Below are positions 1 through 24,000 of a DNA stretch of 61,789 bases, in pieces (positions within the stretch are counted from its first letter, which is position 1; every line of letters starts with the position of its first letter). The notes beneath the pieces are model-generated. The model saw only the letters and a program-made list of their open reading frames with translations. It ran no database searches and was not told where the DNA came from. The DNA is taken from positions 1,055,595-1,117,383 of the forward strand of contig NW_019091408.1 in NCBI RefSeq assembly GCF_001949145.1, given 5' to 3'. Source of the DNA: Acanthaster planci. Lineage: Eukaryota; Echinodermata; Asteroidea; Valvatida; Acanthasteridae. Made by a program: the position numbers and the translations under genes.

Positions 1-879
1 TTCTGCTTACTGCACATTGTATTTGCACTAGTTAGTGTACATAGGCTGTCTGCAGTAGTTTGTGCACATTTGCTATAGGCTGAACCTTGAGCATTTTCTC
101 TACAAGTACAGCCATTAGACAATTTTTTTTCATTTTTTCTCTGGAATTGAGGTTTTTTATGCATGCTCAACCATTCAGTGTTGTTTGAAAGTTGTTAAGT
201 TGTTATCGTGATTCTTAACGGACGTGTCCATTTTTGGCATCTTCGATTTTCGAGTTTTCCGTTTTCCTACCACGTCCCTGTGTGATTTTAATCAACCGTA
301 AAGTATACTAACAAAATATTCTTTTGACATTGTGTCTTATTTTTTATTGTGAGTGTGTATTTCCATGTTTTGTCGGTATTTTTCTCTCTTGTGTGAATGC
401 ATCCACGTAGATATTCTCTGTCGACTCCTTACATTGGGTTATATACTGTTGCGCACCTGTAAATCTTGTTTACTCGGACGCGTCCTCGTACCTTCCATTC
501 CCAGGGTCTCTGATATAGCTCAGATATGCAATGTGGAAATATACCAGAGACGCTGATTTTGTATTAAGTTATTCATGCTGTACTCTGGCGTGATCGCGTG
601 TTCCTTCACTCCTTTATCCTTGTGTTTTCTCTGCTCAGTTTGGTATGTCGAAAATTCCCCTCCACGTGGCCGCGTGCTTGGGCGTGGGAAGGCTCCCTGG
701 AATGCTAATATTCGGAAACCTCAGACTATGTAACTGTCAGTCACTCACCAAAGATGACTGGGTAAGCACTTTCACGGACCCGGCTCAGTCTACACTTTGT
801 ACACGTGACTTCTTATTCTGTATTTCACCTGTTTACACGCGACAGTTAGATTCTTGCACGCGACTCTAACAGGAGGTCA
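1..879. other. Intergenic, no gene recognised
   Basis: AT-rich sequence with only short chance reading frames. None resembles a known domain, and no exon of the downstream receptor was found here. Its missing leucine-rich-repeat exons therefore probably lie before the window. Confidence 0.5.
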
Positions 880-3110
880 TGTGACCCTTTTATATAGAAG
901 ATTCCCATTGGCTGAGCTGTTCAATGACTCTCATATTGTATAAATTCCAAATCCTCTACTAGTCTAGAATCCTATAAATAGAGCAAATTTTCCCTAGCTC
1001 GCCGGTCAGGTGTGGCGGACCAAACCCTTGTTGTGAGAGCGAAACCTAACGTAGTGCGGCGGTTGGACCCTTTCCGAGAGAAATGTGATAGTAACCATTC
1101 TTATGGCGAAGAAATGTAACCATATTAATGCCAAGCTAGCTTAGCTTGGACCGATGCGACAGCGGTACGAACTAGCCCAGGGTGCAAGTGAGACGCGTAG
1201 CGGCCCGTCACCGCTACGTCCGAGCCGATTGCCCGTGTCCCTCGCCACCCTTGTCCTGCTAACTAGCCCCGGTCCTCCCCGTCTCTAGGCTGAGCAAATG
1301 GTATATTTGTGCGGCGATTCTATCATTGCGCTTATCACATTGCGGTCTGAGCGGCAGTGCTGTCGGTACATACCGCTGACCCCGTCCAGCCAATGCTAGT
1401 CACCGTGGTGGTCAGGGACAGCTCCCACCACGGCCCGGCCCGATGAGTGTAGCCTAGTTTTGTGATGCTACACACCCGTACCGTACCCACTCCGTCTGAC
1501 TTGCATTTCCGATGGTCCTGCCAAGCCGTAGTTCAGTTAAACTCGTATACAACTTCGCCTCTCTTAACTTTGCATTTTGTGTGTTTTATTATGTAAAGCT
1601 ACACCTTCTTCAAACCCACATTGAACTTTGATGAAGAGAAATGAGACCAATAAACCAACTATTTGACTGCCACCCAAATCCCTTGTTTCCCGTCCACCTT
1701 TTAATAAATTGTTGACCCCAAATATCACATCCCGTAGACGCTGGTAAAGTCCATGCTATCGACCTGATATTTAGGCGACCCGGGATCGGGGGGGGGGGTG
1801 CGATGTAGTGCGACGATTCGTTCCACGACTCCCGCTTTCCGAGTATTGGGCGACCTTGACTTTATCGGGGTTCTGCGAGACGGTGCGGCCGTTGGCCCCA
1901 ACTCTGCCCTGTAGACCGACAGGGTTGGTCTGCAGATTGATCGAGTGGCGGTGTATGCTGTACTTGAGATTTCCCCACTGATTCCCAAACTTCTGTAAAG
2001 ACTCTGTCAGATCAGGATAGCTTTGCCACACTCCAAAGGGCGAGTCTGAGCAGTAGGGCAGCGAGCCGAAAGCGTCAGCTCCCTCTCTCCACCACCGGGG
2101 CATCGCAGTCGTCACTAGTGCAGACATTCGCCCACACGCCGGGCGTGAGTGGAGCATACCTTCCTCGCGCTCAGCTTCCCTGGCGTACCACCGAGCGATG
2201 AGGTCCAGCGGCGGTCTTGTCTCCACTAGGACCCACCATAGATCGCTCCAATCTACTGGTATGGACCACAAGAGCTCGCACAGGAATGGCCCCGTACCCC
2301 TGCACCGGCCGCAACTACCTCCTCAAGCCGCCCCAGCGCCTACCGTAGTCTACAATGGCCCTACGGCATGGCTCACAAGGTCACAGGCCGGGACGACCCT
2401 GCTGACCGCCTCCCCCAGGTGCCGCTGTCTTCAGACGTCTTTTCAAACCGGTGTAGCCGGGCGTGATAGAGATGCTACCCTCTCTCGGGGCGGCCCCTGC
2501 AGAGACAATGCTGGGCCACACGGGTACAACAGCGTCCGCGTCCCCGTCCCGGGCAGCGGAACCGCCTTCCTATCCACGCAGCATGACTCACAAGGCTTCC
2601 GATGGGACAACCCAACGCCACTCACGTGCAGCCACACTGAGCGCCCCACGCCTCTCTTATTCGGGGGCATCCAGACATGGGAAGACACTACCTGCTACCG
2701 GGCTTCCCCCTGCCTTAGCTGGTACGGCCCCGATGGACGCATTACGGGCCACGCATGCACGGTGCAGACCACAACACGGGTAGCCAGTCTGTTTCGCCTC
2801 CGAGGCCTCTGAACGCCGTATGTCACTCCGTCGTCTACCTTTCACCTGTACGCCTGTGCCTCGAACCAACTGTTCTTTGGTGCATCCAGGCTTGCAGTAC
2901 AAACTACACTTTACCGGACGGCCCTACGTTGTCTTCTGGAGCGGCCTCCGGTGAATACGAGACTGGGTCACGCATACTCAACGCGAGCCGCGTTAAGTAT
3001 GCGTGACCCAGTCTCCTATCATTACACTATTGCCATCAGCCCCCGACCGGCATCCGAGACCTCCGCGCCGGGGGGGTGCCTGGCCAAGAAACAGGTAAGT
3101 ACGCTATCCG
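880..3110. mobile_element. GC-rich inserted block, possible LTR-element remnant
   Basis: This block is much richer in G+C than its AT-rich flanks. It opens with a TATA-like box near 973 followed by a long non-coding stretch with polyadenylation-like AATAAA signals at about 1652 and 1704, which is LTR-like. After that come overlapping open frames of 80-200 codons on both strands between 1725 and 3010. The plus-strand frame at 2198-2812 is rich in Pro, Thr, Ser and Arg, and the minus-strand frame at 1771-2271 is Trp- and Arg-rich. I recognise no domain in either. Overlapping frames on both strands are expected by chance in GC-rich DNA. No matching second LTR was found, so the element class is a guess. 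Confidence 0.3.
2959..3015. repeat. Near-perfect hairpin, 27-bp arms, 3-nt loop
   Basis: Arms 2959-2985 and 2989-3015 are reverse complements with a single mismatch, separated by the 3-nt loop AGC. The arm begins GAGACTGGGTCACGC. It lies in the GC-rich block just upstream of a GT-rich sequence at about 3092. Such a structure could form a cruciform or an RNA hairpin; its role is unknown. Confidence 0.9.
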
Positions 3111-4520
3111 GGTTGACTTCTCCAATAGTTCTCTGCACTGTAAAGGAAAATTGGTCATTTTGACTAATAAAAGTCAGTCCAGCTCTGCCTAAAATGACTA
3201 ATTCAAATTAGTCAGACAGGCCAATGACCAAAATTTATTCGGCAAAGATAACTCACATATTAGTCAAATTTGACCGAAGTCAGTCACTGTTGGCTAAATG
3301 TTAGTCCTGTATTGATTTAATAAGTCATCAAGACCTGATTTACCTATGTTTATGTTTACTTTACCTTTTGTTTACAGTGCAGTGAATACGACTGTAGACT
3401 ACGTACAAGCAGCCTACTTGGTGCAACCTTTTCGTCTCCGGTACCTGTCTACTCTCTCAATTACAAACTCTCAATTACATGTAATTATTCCATGTACATG
3501 AGGTTCCTTTTACAGTAGCTCAGCCTCTGTCAGATTCAACCCAGGCTTCGTTGGTGGACTTAAATTATTTTACTTCCCATTCCGGTCCACCCACTGGAAT
3601 TCAAGTTCCTCTGCTTCATCGACGTCAGAGGAACTTAGGAAGTTCGATCGTGTCACTCTATCTGTGTCCTGGGGGCCCTTATTCTGGTAATCTTTCACCG
3701 CCTATTCCCACAATCGAACACCTTGGCGACGGGCTCTCGGTATAGGTGGATGTACAGATGAGGCTGGAGATTTCCTTAACGTCACATATAAGCCCTCCAG
3801 CCGTCCTGAGTTCTTAATCTTGAGATCCCTGCCATTATACTTTCTCCGATTTTCGGCTTTCGTCCTTCGCCTGGGCCTTTATCACACCAACATATCTTCA
3901 GTCTGAGGGCGAACCGTGTAAACCTAGAACCTCTTACCATCCTTATATGAGGCCCTACCTATTAACGTTCTCCTGACTCAACCGTCTTCCTTCAGTACAC
4001 AATGGACTGACAACATCTAGTCACACCTTTGTTGGCAGTTGAAACCGAGGATGGGCGCTAACCTACTAGTTTCTACAGGCACTTCTTGAATTTCATGGAA
4101 TACTCCTGTTCTCGAACATTTAGATTTCACGGACAGGAATACTTCAGTTATCTCATTGTCACTTCAACGGATAAGTCATTACGGAGGTACGTTTTTACTA
4201 CCCCTTGGCCTCCAGACAAGACAGATGTTCCTATGAGCCTTGGACTCCGGATTAACCTGAAGGTAACTCACATCTCGAAGCCAACAACTTCTTTACATAT
4301 GTCTGCTCTCAGAGAAAGATTCACGCAGTAGAACAAATTCTACATCACAAAGTGACTGAGCCAGTCCCTTGAGGTACTCGGCAGTCTGCATATTGTCCTC
4401 CTGGCCTTGACATGGCACATCTATATGTAGTTGTTGTTCTGCGCCAGACTCCCTCACCTACAGGTCTTGATCAGCAGAGTAGGGTTGCTCGTCTACGTGC
4501 CCCTCTCTGTTACCCCTCTG
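3111..4520. other. Intergenic, no gene recognised
   Basis: No gene is seen. At 3155-3320 a short stretch repeats a GACTAA/TTAGTC motif in both orientations, which looks like a degenerate tandem or fold-back repeat. The stretch next to 4521 may include the lost 3' end of the retrotransposon on the minus strand, but I could not recognise it. Confidence 0.4.
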
Positions 4521-5611
4521 TTACCACCGCTCTACGAAGGCTTTCGCGACTGTTTCTGCTGAAAATTGTGGAATAGGGATGGCTTCCGGCCATTGAGTAA
4601 ACCTATCCACACAAGTGAGGAGGTAACTGTAACCACCAGATGCGGGTAGCGGTCCTACCAAGTCGAGATGTACATGTACAAGTCGCGCATCTGGGGTACT
4701 AAAAGTGCCGAGTGGGGCTTTAACATGCCTGTGTACTTTAGACTTCTGACACTGTAGACAGGATTGCGCCCACTTGCGAATCCCTTCATTGACACCTGGC
4801 CAGACGAAACGAGAAGTGACGGTGAGTTGGGTTGCACGAGTCACTGGGTGGGATAGGCCATGGAGAGCATTGAACACTGCGCGCCTGAGGTGTTTGGGTA
4901 CAAAAGGTCGGGGGCTGCCGGTAGACGTGTCACTGATAATACTGCCTTCAGAGGCAATGAGTTGGAAGGTCTAGAGCACAAGACTAGTGAAAGGATTTTG
5001 CAAGGTCGCGTTGCAACTCAACTCGGCGTCATCCTTCTGGGCAGCTGACAATTGTTCAAGGTCGATCATCGCGTTGCTGTACATGGCATTTATCTCAGGG
5101 TGGGAGAGCGTGTTGGCAACCGCATTGTCCTTGCCTTTAATGTGTCTGAGTTCGGTGGTGTACTGTGAGATCAGATCTAATTGACGAATTTCACGGGGAC
5201 TGTGACGGTCTGGCTTGGCGTGGAAAGCATGGATCAATGATTTGTGATCCGTGAACACGCAGAACTGCCGCCCTTCCAACATATGTCGAAAGTGCTTGAT
5301 CGCCAAGTACACAGAAATGAGTTCACGTCCAAATGCACTGTGCTTCGTCTCGGCAGGAAGGAGCTTGTGTGAGAAAAAGCTATGGGTTGCCAAGAGTTGT
5401 GAATAAGCTGGTGGAGCATGCCACCCACGGCAACGTCAGAGGCATCAGTCATGATGCCGATTGGGGCATCAGTGCCAGGATGAGCAAGCATGGTTGCGGT
5501 AGACAAGGCTTCCTTGATATCGGTCAGAGGTGTGAGGATACCAGCACAGTTGGAAACAAACGGCGGCAAAAATTCACCAGTCCGAGGAAACTCCGGTGGA
5601 TTAGTGTACAA
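4521..5611 (-). pseudogene. Ty3/gypsy-type LTR retrotransposon pol remnant (RNase H to integrase)
   Basis: On the minus strand, three frames in series give a gypsy-type pol order. The first (5611-5234) holds the RT/RNase H boundary with a TDAS motif. The second (5393-4971) is RNase H with the catalytic-type Glu of GRELISVYLAIKHF and Asp of FTDHKSL. The third (4877-4521) is an integrase start with an HHCC zinc-binding pattern ending CLQCQKSK, then the core Asp residues in LDLVGPLP and CVDRFTQWPEA. The frames are joined by frameshifts, the last RNase H Asp appears as Asn (VANTLSH), and the integrase stops before its catalytic Glu. Just upstream, around 5524-5560, the RT-end motif FLGLVNF is readable in another frame. 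No LTRs, gag or RT core were found, so this is a dead 3' fragment. Confidence 0.85.
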
Positions 5612-5639
5612 AGTGGAAACGGCAGTATACTAAACAGGT

Positions 5640-6772
5640 TCCCAGAATGGCTAAAAGTAGGCGAAATTTGCGGATAAAAACGGCACAATGAGTAAACTGA
5701 CCACCGGCCGTGGTGAGGTAAAAGCGAGAGAGAGGGGAAAAATGTGCATACTCGGCCGGAGAGGGTGCGTGCAGGGAAAAAGCACGTACGTAAATAATAG
5801 ATTAACAATTTGGGAGCTGATTTGATAAACCGAGGGAAGCTAGTACATATTCATAAGGAAGTTAATAATTACAATGAAGGCCAGCTCCCGGGTTAAGAAA
5901 AGAATGCGGCTACTACCCTAATGGCCAGTGTTACCGTCCTACTCTAATCTTCGTGATGATATCGGGCCATGAATCAAAGCTGAGAGGTAATGTGCCTCGT
6001 CTTCTATCGTTACCCTTAAAATGAGAACTTCACCCTAGACAGTCGGGTTCCTCGGCCATTAACTTCATCTGTTCCAAATGGCTGATCTCCGCAGACGTGA
6101 ACCCTAGCCACCCAATGGCGATTCATGACGCTAGGTTGATATACATGTACTCTGCCGACGTCCTTCATCATGGGTCTAGAGGGTGCATTACGGTTGATTA
6201 AGTATTAGCGAAAGAATCAGACGCAAAGAAAATTTGCATATAGTGGCTGTTTGGGTAGGTATAGCAGACTCTTCCCATACTGCTGTGGGCGAGGAGTGAG
6301 AGGCATGTTTGTTCCCTACATTGCCGGCCTACATGCCAGCATGCCAACTGAGGGGCCAGGGGAAGTATAGCTGAAAGAGGCCTTTGTTCCGATAAAGGGG
6401 GGGGGGTTACCTGTACAATTAATTCTCAGAGGGAGTTGCTCCTTTAAAACGACACATCTATAGGCTTATTGGGCAGCTGAAGACATGTAAAAAAAACACA
6501 CAAAATACAGGGGAACCACTCCTATAAACATGAATTTGTTGAATCATTGGGGATAAATAACCAATGCAAATTAGCCCTGCCAAATAATCTTAACCAGTTG
6601 GCAAGTCATAATTATGAAATGTAACGGACATCAATTATTTTCACACAAACCTGTTGGATAGATATTTCTATCCTTTGCATTTCATTTGTAAGGTCATTAT
6701 TCAGAAGGATCTTCAGATTTGTTATTTACGTATCCAATGCCTTACCTTTGTTTCATTGGACTTTCTTTTCAG
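5640..6772. other. No gene recognised
   Basis: This is sequence between the retrotransposon remnant and the first receptor exon. It contains a G homopolymer near 6400 and an A-run near 6487 but no supportable coding exon. It probably belongs to an intron of the LGR gene. Confidence 0.45.
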
Positions 6773-17836
<11,064 letters not shown>

Positions 17837-18175
17837 ATGAGGAGAAGGGACAGATCCATGTGACGGTAGTCAGTGATGGACGAATTTTACCGAAAGGATC
17901 CGGAGTTTTGCTGGGACGAACGCGAAAAGCTGACGCTATTTGGAATCACTCCTTTACATAGATCTTTGATGCAGTGAGCGGGGATGCAGTGGTCCTTTAG
18001 TGGAAATCAAATCTGCACATTTCTATTTCAGTGCTTTCCGAAAAGCATATTTTAAATTGAGCAGTTTATGGATGCAAAATACGCTTCCCACAGGTGATTT
18101 TTATGCACTGTGTACAGTATGATGGGTGCATAAGTTTGCCCTTGTTATTTGGAGCTTGCAAACATTTGCACTTCG

Positions 18176-18181
18176 ATTAAA
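18176..18181 (+). other. Candidate poly(A) signal of the LGR gene
   Basis: ATTAAA, 340 bases after the stop codon, is the first common variant signal I see downstream of it. This is weak evidence on its own. Confidence 0.35.
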
Positions 18182-19994
18182 AACTGCATCGTTGCAATGG
18201 GTTTTGCCAAGTACTACGAGCAGGACATTTTAAATGTTTTTTAATGAGTATACATGTATATTATCATGTGAATTGTGCGTGTAGCCCTATGAAGTCAAGT
18301 GACCAAAAAGTGCGAGCAGTGCGACAGTTGTAGGATAGGCATTTTAGCTGTAAAATAGATGTATATTATCCTGTGTATATCGTTACAGGTAAATCAGTAT
18401 TATGCACGGTTATATTCATATAAAATAAGTAACGTCACTGTAAAAAGTATGGTATCTCTATTCTGGAAGAGGTTTACATTATGAATTGAAATTTCCGTTT
18501 CAAATTTTTGAATAATAAGAACTGTTAATATTTCTGCATATTTTTACACTTCCCTACCTTGGTCCTGTATTTCCCCCATGACTGTCTTTAATAAGTATCA
18601 TCAATTTAATTTTATGATCCCGCTTGGTTTAATTGGTGTGCAAGCCTGGGAAATATTATTTTACAATTTGAACAGAGACCTCAAAGTGGATGATTGAATG
18701 CTCAGGATCTCACTTTGGACTTTCAGCCCGGTATTCAAAACAGTAAGGCCATTCGAAAACAAAGTATGCGTACCAGTTCGCGTATGGACCAGCTAACAGA
18801 CGATCGCATGCATTGCTCTTCTTGAATGACCTTGGATGCACTTCCTCTTGGGCATGCGCTGTTAAAATACCGATCTGGCTGAATTTCTTTTGTTTTGTTT
18901 GTTTGCTTTTTAAGGTTTCCGGCACCAGAGTTGGCTGAATTGTCTGGAGCCTATAAAGATTATGCGTTAACACGTTTTCAGAGGACAAGTGTTTTGTATC
19001 ACTTGATATGCTCGAGTAAACCTTTTGTGCATTCATTGTAACAAAATTAAAATAATTAAAACAGCCTCTGAGAATTACAAGCATAGCAACGTATAACCTC
19101 TTTTTTGTCGGGAGTAAAAATATATCAATGTAAAAAAGGACACAGTTGTTAACCACCACTCTTAAGTTTAGGCTTAGTCCAATTTCGGTTACAGATTTAA
19201 CTTAAGCCCAATGTCCTTTATTTGACGTTGTTAACCTGTTATCTGCATCTTTTAAAGCGTTTTAGTTGGAAAAAGTGAAAGAGTATTCGTCACGAGCTTC
19301 AGAGTGCTTTGCAGCGAGTCAAGAAAATGAGATGACAATGGAATTATGAGAATCACGAGAGGAGAGCGATGGGCCCCAGTGAAAGGGGATGTTTTCTGTA
19401 ACTTTCCTTTCATAAAACAAGATTGTTAACACAAACATCATAGCCATTTTTTTTTTTAGGTTTCCTTTCCTGGGGGGGTTCAGGTATAGAGGTAGGGTCC
19501 TTCCAAAAAATTCCCATTTATTTCTTCAGGGTCTTTCTTCCATAACCCTTGATGGATATGATTATAGAATGGGAGACATCGTGCTGGCTTATTTTCACTG
19601 CAGAAATCTGTCCGGTGTAGGTCTGTGAGGATGAAGGGTATTAAATGTACATTTTTGGGAGAGTATTGTTTTCGTGTGGTCCCGGAAACACGAAGATTGG
19701 GAGAGAATGAACTTGGAGTGCGTGAGGAAAATTGCGGTAGGCAAATCAAGTGCGTGAGGCGTCGAGGCTGGTACACTGCGAATACGACCGTGTTACATAA
19801 ACACTTTGCGTTGTGAAAATAGTTTCTATAAAGACACCACACTGTGTTAATTGAACACCACAGAGTGTAAAGTTTGTTTGTTGATTAGTTACATTTGTAT
19901 CGACCGTCAAAGCAGGGAAAAATTACTGTGTTTATGTTGCCATTCTGGCCAGTGCCGAATTATACCTACACACAGGACAGTGAGCAAATAGACT
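18182..19994. other. 3' flank / intergenic, no gene recognised
   Basis: AT-rich sequence. Two minus-strand frames (149 codons at 18710-19159 and 120 codons at 19480-19842) have no recognisable domain, no splice context and skewed composition, so I treat them as chance. Confidence 0.5.
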
Positions 19995-20185
19995 GATCCA
20001 GTAAGCCCCGCCCACTGCGCACGTAAGTACGCAGCACATGCTCTTCTTCAATGCCACACTACATGTTCCAGACGCACGCATCCTACGCGCGTGCGTGCGC
20101 GCACGTCGGAATTATGTGCACGCATGTGGGACATAAAACCAAGACTGTGATTGGCCTGAAAACAATGGGCAGGGCCTAATGGATC
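19995..20185. repeat. MITE-like element with about 20-bp inverted ends
   Basis: The left end GATCCAGTAAGCCCCGCCCA and the right end (GGGCAGGGCCTAATGGATC) are inverted copies with a few differences. About 190 bp lies between them, including a purine-pyrimidine alternating GCGCGTGCGTGCGCGC stretch near 20090 that could adopt Z-DNA. Confidence 0.65.
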
Positions 20186-21030
20186 CTCCCATCCGCTTGA
20201 ACGCCCTCAGGCGCGAGATGAAACCATTACGTAATAGGTGTTTTCCCAAATCCAGGAGTCGTACATTGATTGATATTCAAACTTGGTCAACGGCAAAAAC
20301 GGGACCATTCGGACAGGTCGCTCAAGCCCAGATCTCAAATACAGATGTACCGTAATGTGAACGTGCACAAATAGATGTTAACTCCGACGAGTCTGCATTT
20401 CCAATCTTTTGTTCAAGATAAGAGTTTAAATGACAGTGGTTTTCTCTTACGTAATTTGCAACTATGGAAAGAAATACCAAGGAAATAAATCAGCATTTTC
20501 GATAACTTGAGGCAACTGTGCATAGAGGTCGTTTGTTTCTTAATAATGTACCCCATTGCCTCCTATTGAGGGGATTTTTTTGACGTCCATAATTAACAAG
20601 AATTTTGTAATACATGAAGGCCTATTTAGTTTCTTTGAAGAGTCCCTTAGTGAAACGGGGCTGAAAGAAGAATTTAAATGCACTTTGCAACAAATGAAAA
20701 AGTCTTCAACGATGTATATGTTATTGCACAAACAATACAATTCCTCCAATCCAAGTGATTGTTGTTCGATGATCGTACACTCTGCAATATTAAGAAACTC
20801 TTAAATTGCATCTGAGGTGTGCAGAATTCATAAGTAGTCTATAGACAAATTGATGACAATGGTTCATCCTTTGTAGTTCTTTTTGATTTTCATGTGAGAT
20901 GAAAAGATTAAAAAAGATGGTTAAAAATATATTTCAACGAAAAAATATCATAACAAATTTTTGCAGCGTCTCTCCAGCTTGGTTGGGACCCTTGCCCAGT
21001 GCATGATATTTATCACAGGGTAGATATACA

Positions 21031-21232
21031 TGTACATGTATAACAGATATCAATAGGTTTTTGCACACACAATCAACACCCCTACTAAATAGCACTAGTA
21101 CCCCCCCCTTGATCAAATTCATTTTGTACATGCACATGTATAACAGATATCAAAGGGTTTTTCCACACACAATCAACATCCCCTACTAAATAGCACTAGT
21201 ACCCCCCCACATTGATCAAATTCATTGTGCAC
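21031..21232. repeat. Two tandem copies of a ~96-bp unit
   Basis: Units start at 21031 and 21125 and share ATAACAGATATCAA, CACACACAATCAACA, TAAATAGCACTAGTACCCCC and TTGATCAAATTCATT. A third start is truncated near 21226. Each unit begins with TGTACATG. Confidence 0.9.
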
Positions 21233-21579
21233 ATGTACATGTGCATAGATGATTTTGCATGTGAGTAGGGACACTGCGGAACACAGTAGAGCATTGCAAT
21301 AATAATTATGTGTACGCATGCATTGAAACACGGAAATAGTTCATTCCAAATGCTTACTACACGCCGCTGTTCTTCACACACTAGAGCCGCACACATATTT
21401 ACTTGATTTAGCGTTTCACTTAATAAGGTGTGTGTGGTTCATGTATTCTGCGCAATCATTTTTTTATCATCATAACTGCCGGTATTGTTGACCCTTTTTA
21501 GTTTGGCCACAGCCAAAAAAAATGTCTGTGGCTACTGCAAGCCGCGAGTCCAAATCAGTTGTTTTACTTTGGAGGCTCT

Positions 21580-24000
21580 CAATGGTTGACCGTGCAGTTT
21601 TCTAATGAGAGGGTACAAACACTGTCAATCACACAAAATCCCCTCAAACGGCGTTCACGGAGCAGTTGTGGCGATGATGCGACTAACGGGAAAAACCGGC
21701 GATGTGCACCGGAGGAGCCGGGGGTTGGGAAAATGCTGACTTCGTTACCGACAGTTGCGCGGGGCCACCTCGGAGTTTCCCTCTCGTGAGCGGACCGCAC
21801 ACCACACCCGCCAGAATATATCCCCCAAACGGTGTTAGTAGACGGACAATGTGGCAGACGTGGTGCATATATATATATACTTTGAATGGGCTGATGACGT
21901 TCTGTTCCACACGACTCGACTGACTGGTAAGATCCACCTTAAAGAATAATTTCTTCAAGAACGACAAAAATAATCGTCCCAAATGATTGTGGAAAAAGTA
22001 GCATTTTATTTAACCTCTACAGTTCAATGCATGTGCATGAAATTAATGACACTGTTGGACCGCTCTCTTTATTCTTTGTAATTTTATTAATCTTCAAACA
22101 GAATGGCGGAAAGCAGTGAAGGTAGCATATGGCCTAAACAAGCTCTAGAAATTGAGATAGTGTGTACAATTATTTGAGTTACATACTTACTTATAATTTT
22201 TTGGCCAACAGCATTAATGAATATTCAAACAGAACAATTGATAGACCAGCAATATACATAGTTGTGAGGATAACAAACTTTGAAATACACTAACTATTAT
22301 CCTTTAAAAATCTGTGCTTAGTGGCACTGAGGCCCTGTAGTAATTTTTTTTTATTACCAGCAATGTTCTATACCGAAATCCCGAGCCTGTTGTGTGTTCT
22401 ATTCACTCGAACTAGGTAATGAATGAAAAAAAAATATTTTATGAGGCGTTGTCTGAAGTGAGCGTGTGGTTGTTGAGCGTGAGGGATTCCAACTGCACCC
22501 TGCACGAATTCGAAGAAGAGGATGATTGAACAGGTAGAAGAGCCGGATAACCCGTTCAGTATGGGGCGGAAGTTAATATGCAATTTAATTATTATAATCT
22601 TGTTCAATTTACCCTGCTCAATTTGTGGAAATGGTTCCATTTTCATTTTATTTTATGTTGTCTCAGTTCTTGATATCGCCACTCTTGACTAAGTTAATCA
22701 ATCATCTTAGCAAGTGCCCCGAACGTATAATCAATTTTTTTGTGGCTAAATTTTGGGAGGTCATGAAATTGTTGGCAACAGTTAGGCATGGTTTGCCATG
22801 TAGTTTCCAGATTTTAGAGAGCCGTGATTTTTATCGCCACCACCACCTCATTCAAGAAAAAACCTCGCCCTCTGTTGAGGAAAGCATAATGCTTGAGACA
22901 ATTTGGTTGCAAATTGACACTTTAATGGGGGGAAATTGCACAAAGCAATCATGTTTTTAAGCTTAGAGGAATTTGCACATACATGCATACCACGTTCACG
23001 GCCTTGTCAGACGCACTTCATCACACACAAAAGGCATTCCACGACGGCCAATTTAAAATGAAAAAAAAATTCACAACCCGCCGCAAACACTTTACTTACT
23101 ACGTACCTTCTTCTTCTTCTTTCTGTGTGTGTAGAACGGATGATGCGAGACGACCAGGCGGATTTTTTCAATACATGTACCCGGATCCGCACAAAATCCC
23201 CTGGAACGGCGTTCGCTGCAGAGCTGTGGCGGAGCAGCCGGCGGAGCAGTTCACAATGCATGTCATAATGGCGCTAACCGTTTGGCAAGCGCGCACCTCC
23301 ACAGGACCCGTGGACCGCAGAAATGCAGATTTTTTTGGTAAGCAGGGCCGGGTGCTGGTCTTTTACTTTACTTGTCCGGTGTAATGGGGTCCATGATTAT
23401 GATTACACAAAAAACCGTTATGTTTTTTGTTTTGGTGAAAATTGTAGTTTACAAGTATACAGAGTCATTCAGGCTCGGTTGTTGTTAATTAAATTAGCTG
23501 CCCTTTTTTGTCTCTTCAAGTGTGTGTTTCACCACGTACCTCCTACAGACAATCTGCGCAGTTGAGTTCAGTGGGGCATACATATTTTTCCCCATTCCAC
23601 TGAAAATGCAGTGAGGTTTTTTTTGATTGGTGATAATGAGCAATTTGTATTTTCACAGAGTTTGTATTTCTTTGTCAACTGAGGAAGGAGACGGGGCACT
23701 GGGAAAGGTTTTGTTATACACAAAAAACGGCATGGGGGAGGAACGCGCGAGAATAGCCGTGAATACCGCCTGAAGTTTTTGTAGATTTTATAACTCCACG
23801 CACCATGCAGTTTTCCAACGAGAGGGAACTACACCGTCATCCTCAGAGAATCCCCTCAAAGAGCGTTCGCCGAGGGGATTGTGAGGCGGGGTATTCGGGG
23901 CCGTGAACCTCGCGTACATCAGTAGGCCGGGCCTGACGCGAACACGGATGCGCCGTGTCACTGCTGGACCGCTGAAATGGCCGCTTTTGATCACCGGCGC
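21580..24000. repeat. Three partial copies of a dispersed repeat
   Basis: Segments at about 21590-21800, 23165-23260 and 23800-23900 share AATCCCCTCAAACGGCGTTC-type sequence. Two of them also share TGCAGTTTTCYAAYGAGAGGG. They are diverged and separated by unrelated AT-rich DNA. No coding domain is recognisable. Confidence 0.6.

Noticed and set aside
2198-2812. 204-codon plus-strand frame
   Set aside because: It overlaps several other frames on both strands in GC-rich DNA, shows no domain, and is covered under the GC-rich block.
18710-19159. 149-codon minus-strand frame
   Set aside because: No recognisable domain, no splice signals linking it to anything, and composition typical of AT-rich chance frames.
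19480-19842. 120-codon minus-strand frame
   Set aside because: No family resemblance; it overlaps another frame on the other strand.
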